NCBI GenBank assembly: GCA_030427905.1
Contig: JAUICL010000002.1
Span: forward strand, 682,001 to 746,000
Direction: 5' to 3'
Length of the DNA: 64,000 nt
From: Bacteroidia bacterium
GTDB taxonomy: Bacteria > Bacteroidota > Bacteroidia > Flavobacteriales_D > Cryomorphaceae
Below, in pieces: positions 17,273-25,600 of the stretch; position 1 is the stretch's first letter; each line of letters starts with the position of its first letter. The notes beneath the pieces were generated by a model. The model saw only the letters and a list, made by a program, of their open reading frames with translations. It did no database searches and was not told the DNA's origin. The translations under genes and the position numbers were made by a program.

Positions 17273-18619
17273 ATGTTGAATATTTCGTCACAGGAAAGTA
17301 TACGTTCGCTAAAGCTTTCAAAAAATATAAAAACGCTTGAAAAAGTTGAAGCGAAACAATCTACTCAGGTTATCATTCGCTTATCGATGGCATTCTTCGC
17401 GATTTTGCTCATCGTGATGTTTATCCCATGGACTCAAAACATCCAGTCGTCTGGGCTCGTAACTACGCTGAAGCCCGATCAACGCCCACAATCTATCCCT
17501 TCCATTATTGCCGGTAGGATTGAGAAGTGGTATGTGCAAGAAGGTGATTACGTATCGAAGGGCGATACCATCCTTCACATTTCCGAGATCAAGGACGAGT
17601 ACTTTGATCCAGAACTACTGGCTCGTACCAAAAATCAAAGGGATGCGAAGCAAGGTAGCGTTGGCGCATATGCCGAAAAAGTCAGTGCGCTCGACAAGCA
17701 AATTGCCGCCTTACAAGCTACATCAAATTTCAAGCTGAGTCAATCTAAAATATACATCCAGCAATCTGAATTGAAGGTGATTGCCGACAGCATAGACCTT
17801 GAAGCAGCCAAAACCAATAAGGAGATAGCTCAGCTTCAGTACGACCGAATGGAAACCCTTTACGAGAAAGGACTGAAATCGAAAACTGATCTGGAAAACA
17901 GACGTCTAAAGCTACAGGAAGCTCAGGCCAAGCTCATATCTGCAGAGAGCAAACTGCTCAGCAGCCGACAGGAAGTGGAGCGCGCCCGAGTTGAGATCTC
18001 TTCAATCGAGAATCAGTATCTCGATCAGATCTCAAAAGCGCAAAGCGAAAAATACACCGCTCTATCGAGTATGTACAACGCAGAAGCCGATTTGACCAAA
18101 CTCGAAAACCAATATTCGAACTACGAAGTGCGTACGAATATGTACTACATCAAAGCGCCGCAATCGGGCTATGTATCGCGCACCACCAAGTCGGGTATTG
18201 GGCAAACGGTAAAGGAAGGCGACGAAATTGTGAGCATCATGCCCTTGCGCTACGATCTAGCTGTTGAGATGTTTGTAGACCCGATAGACCTACCATTGAT
18301 GTATGAGGGGCTTCACGTTCGGGTGCAGTTTGATGGATGGCCAGCGATTGTTTTCTCAGGCTGGCCAAATGCGAGTTACGGTACTTTTGGTGGAACGGTT
18401 TACGCGATCGATCAGTTTATCAGCCCCAATGGTAAGTACCGCGTGCTCGTAGCTCCAGACGAAACCGATCACAAATGGCCCGACGCCATTAGAGTAGGTG
18501 CAGGAACCAAAAACATGGTATTGCTCGACGATGTACCAATTTGGTATGAGCTATGGCGACAGGTTAATGGTTTCCCTCCCAACTTCTACACTCCGGCTCA
18601 AACTACCACAACGAAGTAA
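17273..18619 (+). CDS. HlyD-family membrane fusion protein
   Basis: 448-residue periplasmic adaptor. One N-terminal membrane anchor (LSMAFFAILLIVMFIPW, about 37-53), then the lipoyl/barrel half-motif IAGRIEKWYVQEGDYVSKGD (residues 79-98), a long alpha-helical hairpin (about 115-285, Lys/Glu/Gln-rich), and the returning motif YYIKAPQSGYVSRTTKSGIG followed by a beta-barrel region. In the family the protein bridges an inner-membrane ABC transporter and an outer-membrane TolC channel. It lies 8 bp after the ABC gene and 5 bp before the TolC gene, so the three form one operon and presumably one tripartite complex. Confidence 0.92.
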   Translation: MLNISSQESIRSLKLSKNIKTLEKVEAKQSTQVIIRLSMAFFAILLIVMFIPWTQNIQSSGLVTTLKPDQRPQSIPSIIAGRIEKWYVQEGDYVSKGDTILHISEIKDEYFDPELLARTKNQRDAKQGSVGAYAEKVSALDKQIAALQATSNFKLSQSKIYIQQSELKVIADSIDLEAAKTNKEIAQLQYDRMETLYEKGLKSKTDLENRRLKLQEAQAKLISAESKLLSSRQEVERARVEISSIENQYLDQISKAQSEKYTALSSMYNAEADLTKLENQYSNYEVRTNMYYIKAPQSGYVSRTTKSGIGQTVKEGDEIVSIMPLRYDLAVEMFVDPIDLPLMYEGLHVRVQFDGWPAIVFSGWPNASYGTFGGTVYAIDQFISPNGKYRVLVAPDETDHKWPDAIRVGAGTKNMVLLDDVPIWYELWRQVNGFPPNFYTPAQTTTTK

Positions 18620-18624
18620 GCGAT

Positions 18625-20031
18625 ATGAAGAGATACCTTTCAACCATATTGATACTCATCTCCATGACAGGTATGGCTCAGGATGACACGTTGGATGTTG
18701 TTTTGGACTTTGAGCGATACCTAGAAATTGTAAAAGACCACCACCCTGTGGCCATGCAAGCGGGCCTTATGACCGAAGCCGGAGAAGCTAATTTGAGAAG
18801 TTCTCGTGGAGGGTTTGACCCAGTGCTCTACGGCAACTACAAGAACAAGGAATTTAAAGGAACAGAATACTACGATTTGTTCTCGTCTGGTCTGAAAATA
18901 CCGACGTGGTTTGGGGTGGAATTTGACGTGGGCTACACACAAAACGATGGTGTATACCTAAACCCAGAAAACGTCACTTCGGCAGCTGGGCTTTGGTACG
19001 GTGGTATCTCAGTTCCCGTTGGAAAGGGACTTTTTATTGATGAGCGCCGAGCGGCTCTTAGGCAGGCGCAGGTATTTGTGGAGATTGCAGAGCAGGAAAG
19101 ACGAAAAACGCTGAATAAGCTCATGTACGATGCTGCGTTGGCATATTGGGATTGGTTTAAGGCCTTCAATGCCCTAGATGTATATCGCGATGCGCAAGAT
19201 GCGGCTCGCGAACGACTTGATGGCGTGATCGAGAGTTTTGAAGCGGGCGACCGGCCTGCAATAGACACACTCGAAGCGGGTATCCAGTGGCAAAGCCGTG
19301 TGGTGAGCTACCAGCAAGCCGAGCTCGATTACTTAAATGCCAAACAGAAACTCGAAGTTTTCCTTTGGGCCGAAGGAACCATTCCGCTGGAGATGGAAAA
19401 CTCCACTATCCCCTATTCTGCGCAATCTGAGCTCCCAGGAATCGATTCTGAAATAGAAATGATGACGCTGGACAGCATGGTTGCTAATCACCCTGAACTC
19501 CTTGCCTTACAATCGAAAAGAGAACAAAAAGATATTGAGTGTCGCTGGAAAGCAGAGCAGCTCAAGCCCGACCTGAACCTAAAATATCAGCCTTTGATAC
19601 AGCCATCCAGCGACCAGGACTTCTTCGATGGATATAGCCCAAACAATTACACCGTAGGTCTCGAATTTAAAATGCCACTTTTGCTTCGCAAAGAGCGCGG
19701 TGAACTACAACTAACCAAGCTTAATCTTAACGAAATGGACCTTGAGATCCAACTTAAGCAAGCTGAGATTAAATACCTATCTAGCAACGCCTTAAACACG
19801 TACAACACGGCGCGACAACAACTGAATATATACACTCAAACCGTGGCAGATTATTTCTCCCTTTTAGAAGGTGAACGAGCGCTTTTTAATGCCGGCGAGA
19901 GTTCCTTGTTTTTGGTAAACGCACGGGAAATTGGCTATATCCAAGCAGAAATTAAAAGAGTAGAAATCCTTTCATCGCTCCAAAAATCAATCGTTTCCAT
20001 CGAGTATAATTTCGGACGGCTTTGGGATTAA
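18625..20031 (+). CDS. TolC-family outer-membrane channel
   Basis: 468 residues with signal peptide MKRYLSTILILISMTGMAQ. Two repeats of long helical hairpins with beta-strand regions (VLYGNYKNKEF; GVEFDVGYTQNDGVYL; LNLKYQPLIQP) match outer-membrane efflux proteins (PF02321). Typical strings are LMYDAALAYWDWFKAFNALD (about 167-186) and the late GLEFKMPLLLRKERGELQLT, corresponding to the 'G...s.PLf...r.....a' helix entry. Third gene of the exporter operon. It provides the outer-membrane exit duct for the ABC/HlyD pair upstream. Confidence 0.9.
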   Translation: MKRYLSTILILISMTGMAQDDTLDVVLDFERYLEIVKDHHPVAMQAGLMTEAGEANLRSSRGGFDPVLYGNYKNKEFKGTEYYDLFSSGLKIPTWFGVEFDVGYTQNDGVYLNPENVTSAAGLWYGGISVPVGKGLFIDERRAALRQAQVFVEIAEQERRKTLNKLMYDAALAYWDWFKAFNALDVYRDAQDAARERLDGVIESFEAGDRPAIDTLEAGIQWQSRVVSYQQAELDYLNAKQKLEVFLWAEGTIPLEMENSTIPYSAQSELPGIDSEIEMMTLDSMVANHPELLALQSKREQKDIECRWKAEQLKPDLNLKYQPLIQPSSDQDFFDGYSPNNYTVGLEFKMPLLLRKERGELQLTKLNLNEMDLEIQLKQAEIKYLSSNALNTYNTARQQLNIYTQTVADYFSLLEGERALFNAGESSLFLVNAREIGYIQAEIKRVEILSSLQKSIVSIEYNFGRLWD

Positions 20032-20115
20032 GCCGAGCGGCAAACAAGTCAATTCATCTCGTATCTATATGTGGTTTTGATCCATTCTACTATTTTAGAT
20101 GCTCAACCATCTAGA

Positions 20116-21474
20116 ATGACCAAACCGAAAGATTCACACCCTGCGAAGTGGCTACAAAAGCTCGAGCGCGAAAGCTGGCAGCTCGAATTACTCGTTTCGG
20201 CGTTTACCATATTTCTGCTCTTCCAGGGAATCATTGCCTTTGAAGGTGTCATAGCTGAACTCACCTACAAGTACAATGTTGGAGCGAGCTTCTTCTCATT
20301 TGTTTTCATTTTCGCCAATCTCTTGTTTAGTGCGTTGAAAGCCTTGGCGTTTTTCATGGTTTCCCACCTTTTGCTACGCGGGTTTTGGATAGGCACAATT
20401 GGTTTGAAGTCCGTTCAGTCAAAAGTAGATTTCGACACCTTCAATTATTCACCTTTTTTCACCAAGAAGTTGAAAGAATCTGTAGTAAGTCTCGACCAAC
20501 TCGTGTTCAAATTGGATGAGATCTGCAGCGTCATTTTCGCCTTTGCTTTTCTGGTGCTTTCGGTGCTTATTTCGTTTGGGATGTACCTAGGGTCGATTGG
20601 TCTTTCTGGCCTACTGGTTAAAACGATCGCAGAGGCTTCTCCCGGGTGGCTGGGCAGCACTATCTCGGCCATTTTCATGTTCGTTGTCATCGTCTACTTG
20701 ATCTTCGGACTTATCTACCTTATCGATTATTTCACACTCGGATTCTTCAAAAGGCTCAAGTGGTTCTCAAAAATCTATTACCCCTTTTACCGTACATTTT
20801 ACTACGTGACTCTGGCTTTTTTAAGTCAGAGCATTTATTACCATCTCATTAGCAAGTTTTCGAAAAGACGTATTAGATTGATTTACGCCATAGGCCTTGG
20901 CTTTGTGCTAACCATAGCCATTTTTGATTACGATCAATACCAATACGCTACCGATAATGAGTCGCCATACCTACTGTGGACAAATGTGTATGACGATCAG
21001 CGTCCAAGTGACGAATACATCGCGCGTGCTTCGATTCCTTCTGCCTTTGTCAACCAAGATTTTTTGCCGCTGTTTTTGCGCTACGACCCCGCCGATAATA
21101 TGGCTATACGTAAAACTTGCCCTGACTACACACCTTTAAAAGCCGATGGTGTCAATTTTGCCTATCGATTTGTCCCGAGTAAAACAGGGTTGCACTTTAC
21201 TAGCGAAAAGTTTGAAGGTGAAGACATTGAAGCCTTGATGGAATGCCGAAAGTCGATTTACCGCATTTCTTTTAATGATTCGCTCTACGCCAACTTAGAT
21301 TACTTTTTCTACGAGCACCCAGCTAAAAAACAAAGAGGGCTGTTATCATACGTTCCCGCAGAAAACTTCAAAATTGGCCAGAATACGCTAACCATTGAAA
21401 AGGCGGTTATTGTGTCACAAGACAGCATTTCTTTTCAAGAATTTGCTCTGATTCCATTTTGGTATTCGGAGTAG
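20116..21474 (+). CDS. Unknown polytopic membrane protein with C-terminal soluble domain
   Basis: 452 residues, not recognised. From ATG 20116 there are about six membrane segments in the first 280 residues (for example LLVSAFTIFLLFQGIIAF, VIFAFAFLVLSVLISFGMYL, AIGLGFVLTIAIF) and then a roughly 170-residue soluble C-terminal part rich in Tyr, Phe and Asp with YDDQRPSDEYIARASIPS and several Cys. The reading frame extends to a GTG at 20071, but the internal ATG is preferred because it gives a short cytosolic lead (MTKPKDSHPAKW). It lies 84 bp after the TolC gene on the same strand and may be its operon partner, or may have its own promoter. Convergent with the T9SS gene at 21498. Confidence 0.7.
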   Translation: MTKPKDSHPAKWLQKLERESWQLELLVSAFTIFLLFQGIIAFEGVIAELTYKYNVGASFFSFVFIFANLLFSALKALAFFMVSHLLLRGFWIGTIGLKSVQSKVDFDTFNYSPFFTKKLKESVVSLDQLVFKLDEICSVIFAFAFLVLSVLISFGMYLGSIGLSGLLVKTIAEASPGWLGSTISAIFMFVVIVYLIFGLIYLIDYFTLGFFKRLKWFSKIYYPFYRTFYYVTLAFLSQSIYYHLISKFSKRRIRLIYAIGLGFVLTIAIFDYDQYQYATDNESPYLLWTNVYDDQRPSDEYIARASIPSAFVNQDFLPLFLRYDPADNMAIRKTCPDYTPLKADGVNFAYRFVPSKTGLHFTSEKFEGEDIEALMECRKSIYRISFNDSLYANLDYFFYEHPAKKQRGLLSYVPAENFKIGQNTLTIEKAVIVSQDSISFQEFALIPFWYSE

Positions 21475-21497
21475 AGTTGGTTTCAATTCGAAGAGTT

Positions 21498-22448
21498 TTA
21501 CTCCACTTTCACAATCTTCCCTCGACTTATCCTTTGTTCATCTTCCTGCAGAAGGCGGTAAGTGTAAATTCCAGCTTGGAGAAACTTCAAATCAATAGCA
21601 ATTCTATTATCAATGGTTTGGCTTGTTTGTACTTCCCGCCCCATTTGATTGAAAATAGAAACAGTTGTCTCGAGCGAGTTTGGGTTTGAGAATAAAATTT
21701 CGGTTGAGTTCTTTGTAGGGTTTGGCTGAACAGTAGAATCAAAGGCGCGGAAGTTTGTGTTAAAAACGCTCTCCGCATACTGCTCCATAGTAAAACTGTC
21801 AAACATGATTCCTTCTGCGTTTCCTGGAATGGAAACAGAAATCAAGGAAAACCTAATCTGGATCGTATCACCTGTCATTATCTCCTGGCCACTTTCTTCA
21901 TACTTTAAAAAAATGCTCCATTCCAGATCAAAGAGTTCCCAACCAGCGGTGTGTACTGAAAAATCAGGTATTTCAGAATGCCATGTGATGTAGTACTCGC
22001 TCTGTAAGTCATCTGCATTAATTAGATCATACCAACTTTCTCCTTGATTTATCGAGTACTCCATTTTACACTCATCTCCGTCATCAAGCTGGGCAAAGTA
22101 AGCACCACGAAACGCAAAAGCGTAGACGTTTCCACCAGGTAAGCTCAATTGGTCTACCACGTGATGAATCGTAAAAGAAGATGTGTCATTGACTGGGTAT
22201 GGGTTGACCGAATCGGTAATAATGACGAAATCACCACTATAGGCAAAGTTTAGAGTTTCTTTCTGAGGTGGTCCAATCTGCCAAACACCTCCAGAATCTA
22301 AGCCATCATTAATCGTAAAAAAACTCGTACAATAGTCCAAAATAGGCTCTTCAAAGTTCACATCCCATATATCACAACTTTCAACTTCTTGTGAATAAAG
22401 GAAAGGCACATGGATAAGAAATAAATAGGCAAATAAAATTCGTCTCAT
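21498..22448 (-). CDS. Secreted T9SS type A sorting-domain protein (316 aa)
   Basis: Signal peptide MRRILFAYLFLIHVPFLYSQ. The mature N-terminal part (about 25-225) is beta-rich with IWDVNFEEPILDYCTSF, GGVWQIGPPQ and EWSIFLKYEESGQEI, resembling the jelly-roll carbohydrate-binding-like modules that accompany T9SS cargo; no catalytic motif is visible. From about residue 240 the sorting domain is clear: VQPNPTKNSTEILFSN, VSIFNQMGREVQTSQ, FLQAGIYTYRLLQEDEQ and a terminal GKIVKVE. It should be exported by the type IX system. Divergent from the alpha-2-macroglobulin gene at 22657. Confidence 0.85.
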   Translation of the reverse strand: MRRILFAYLFLIHVPFLYSQEVESCDIWDVNFEEPILDYCTSFFTINDGLDSGGVWQIGPPQKETLNFAYSGDFVIITDSVNPYPVNDTSSFTIHHVVDQLSLPGGNVYAFAFRGAYFAQLDDGDECKMEYSINQGESWYDLINADDLQSEYYITWHSEIPDFSVHTAGWELFDLEWSIFLKYEESGQEIMTGDTIQIRFSLISVSIPGNAEGIMFDSFTMEQYAESVFNTNFRAFDSTVQPNPTKNSTEILFSNPNSLETTVSIFNQMGREVQTSQTIDNRIAIDLKFLQAGIYTYRLLQEDEQRISRGKIVKVE

Positions 22449-22656
22449 AGAACTAGTTTTCTTTGAAACTAAGAATTTTCGGGCGAAGCTGAAGCGGCAG
22501 ACTTAAAGAAAGTCGGGTAATGTTGTAGTTCTAATTGCTTGAAACTTCACAAAATTTCAAAAATTCCGACCCGCTGCGAAATAAGAAAACTAATTGTTTT
22601 GTTTTAACATTAGGCTTTGATGAGAAGAGTCTAACCAAAGGAAAACTTGACCCAAA

Positions 22657-25600
22657 ATGATCCACCGTATCCTCCTCGCGCTCCTATTTGGAGCCTTATT
22701 GGGCTGTCAAAATTCAGAACAGCCCATTGAGACCAACCCCGCAGTTGGAAAGTACATCTACGCTTTTACCTCGGGAACCATCTCCAAAAACGACCCCATT
22801 CTAATCAAGCTGGCTAACCCTTATCAAGGAACGGTGGCCGTTGGACAGGAACTGGCAGAAAACATTTTGGAGTTTTCACCGAATATTGATGGTAAGCTCT
22901 TTCTGCGTGATGCATCTACGCTTGAGTTTGTGAGAACGAATCCCATGAAATCGGGACAAAGTTATGTGGCCACATTGCATCTCGATCGATTGCTAGACGA
23001 TGTGGAAACAGAGTTTGTTGAAGTCCAGTTTGAGTTTTCCGTTATCCGACAAGACCTGGACTTTTACGTGGAAGGTATAGAGCCCGTTAGCGACGGCGAT
23101 TTAAGCCAAGTCAATTTAAAAGCCCGCATTCTATTTGCCGATGGCATCGAGCCTGAAGATGTCAAAAAAGGACTTTCGGCAAGCCAAAATGGCGAAACAC
23201 TAGCCGTCTCTCCTATCCAAGCCGGGAGCCGTGAGTTTACGTTAAAGGTGACTGGTGTCGAGCGAATGGAATCTGCTTCTGAAGTGGTATTTGAATGGGA
23301 TTTTGATGGCGGAGAGCTTCAAGGCGAGTACGCTGCTCAAATCCCTTCCATTAGCGACTTCAAGGTCTTGCACATAGGTACCTCCACCAATTTGCAAGAA
23401 CTAAACATTCTGTTTTCGGACCCCATTGCTGAGCAGGATTTGAACGGGTTGATATCGATAGAGCATGTCTCCGATGTCAAGTTTGACATTGCGGGTTCCC
23501 AAGTAAAAGTCTATACCGATGCCGTGATTTTTGGGGATAGACTGGTCGAAATATCGGGCACCATCCGCAATATGGCGAACAAGGCTATGGGCGAAGATTA
23601 TTCAAAGGTGGTTCGGTTTGCCGTTGAAAAACCAGATGTGAGCCTGATAAGCGACAAAAACATCATACCGATGTCTGGTAGTAATCTCCTTATGCCATTT
23701 GAAGCGGTTGGCTTAAAGGCGGTGGACGTGTACATTACCAAAATATACAACAACAATGTGCTCCAGTACTTCCAGGCTAATGACTATGGCGGCTCTTATC
23801 AGCTCAGTCGTGTAGGAAAGCACATTTACCGCAAGCACATTGACTTAAGTTCTGCAGCGGCTACTGGGCTTTATAGCAAACAGCGGTACTTCGTGGATAT
23901 AGCGGATATCGTAGAATCCGATCCGGGTGCTTTGTATGAAGTTGACATTCGGTTTAAAAAGGCATATGCACTTTATGATTGCGGTACCGAAGAATCGACT
24001 TTGACCGATGCTGAAATCAAAGACGGGTGGATCACGGATGGTGAATATTACGTAGACGACTACTGGGCTAACGTGCCTTACAATTGGCGCGAGCGAGAGA
24101 ACCCTTGTCACGGAGCCTATTACAATCGGTATCAAACCAGTAAGAAAACTACGGTCATGGCCACGGACATTGGCTTGATAGTAAAAGCTGGAAACGATGA
24201 TAAGATTCTCGTTGTTGCAAATTCCCTAACCAGCTCCGACCCTATTTCGGGAGCAGTAGTAAAAGTGTACGATTTCCAGCAACAAGAGATATGTAGTGGA
24301 ACGACAGATAGCCGTGGATTTGCCAATCTAGACTTGAAGGGCAATCCATTTGTAGTAACAGCGCAAAAAGGTGAGTCAATCAGCTACTTGAAAGTGTTAC
24401 CTGGCAATGCTCTTTCCCTGTCTAAATTCCAAGTAAGTGGCGCAGTTGTACAAGATGGTGTGAAGGGTTTTGCTTATGGAGATCGGGGTGTGTGGCGACC
24501 TGGAGATTCGTTGTATCTACACTTCATTTTAGATGACCCAAGTAATCTCCTACCAGCTGATTATCCAGTAAAAATGGAAGTGATAAGCCCGCAAGGCCAA
24601 TCCGTAAAAGAACTGGTTCAAACAGCTTCGCTCAATGGTTTTTACGACTTCCGAACACATCTGAACGAAGACTCAGAGACCGGAAACTACAGTGCCTTGT
24701 TTACCATAGGAAATCGAACCTTTCGCAAAAATTTGCGGATTGAGACCGTGAAACCAAATAGACTTAAAATTGAGTTAAATCTCGATGAGAAGAGCAAGTC
24801 TAAAGCCATCTCAGGGAATCTCAAATCGAGCTGGCTCCACGGTACTCCTGGCAATGGCCTGAAAGCCAAAGTAGACGTGACCATCAAAGCGAGCAAGACG
24901 GTATTTGACAAATACCCCGGGTACCATTTCGACAATTTCATCTCGGCGAGTCTGGCGAGCTCCGATATGAACGTATATGAAGGAAAACTCGATAAAAATG
25001 GTGAAGCATCGTTTCGCTTCGAAGTGGATGAAACAGTGCAGAAAGCACCGGGCCGCGTGAAAGCATCTTTCACGACCAAAGTATTTGAGCCAGGTGGAAA
25101 TTTCAGCATCGACTATTTCACAAGCCCTTACGATCCGTATAGCACATATGCCGGAGCGCGAATTCCAGAGTCGAAACTTTGGGGTGGAGCACTCGAAACG
25201 GAAAAAGATCACGAAATAGAGCTCGTATCATTGACATCAAATGGAGATTTAGTTAAGGCTCAAAAAGTAAGAGTCAGTCTCTTCAAAGTGGATCATCGCT
25301 GGTGGTACGACAATTATAGCTCGGGCGATTACAACTACATCAACACCAGTTCCTACAATCTCTTAAAACGCGATACGATCCTTCTTGGAGATGGTACAGG
25401 CAGCTATCCCGTGCGAGTTGAAAACAAAGATTGGGGGCGCTACCTGCTCGAAGTCCATGATTTGACTAGTGGTCACAAATCAGTTCAATTTGTGTTTTTC
25501 GATTGGCCATACTGGATGCGTTCCAATAAGCAAGGCGGTGAAGCTAGCTCTATACTAGGTTTTTCTACCGATAAAGATTCTTACAAGGTTGGCGAAATAA

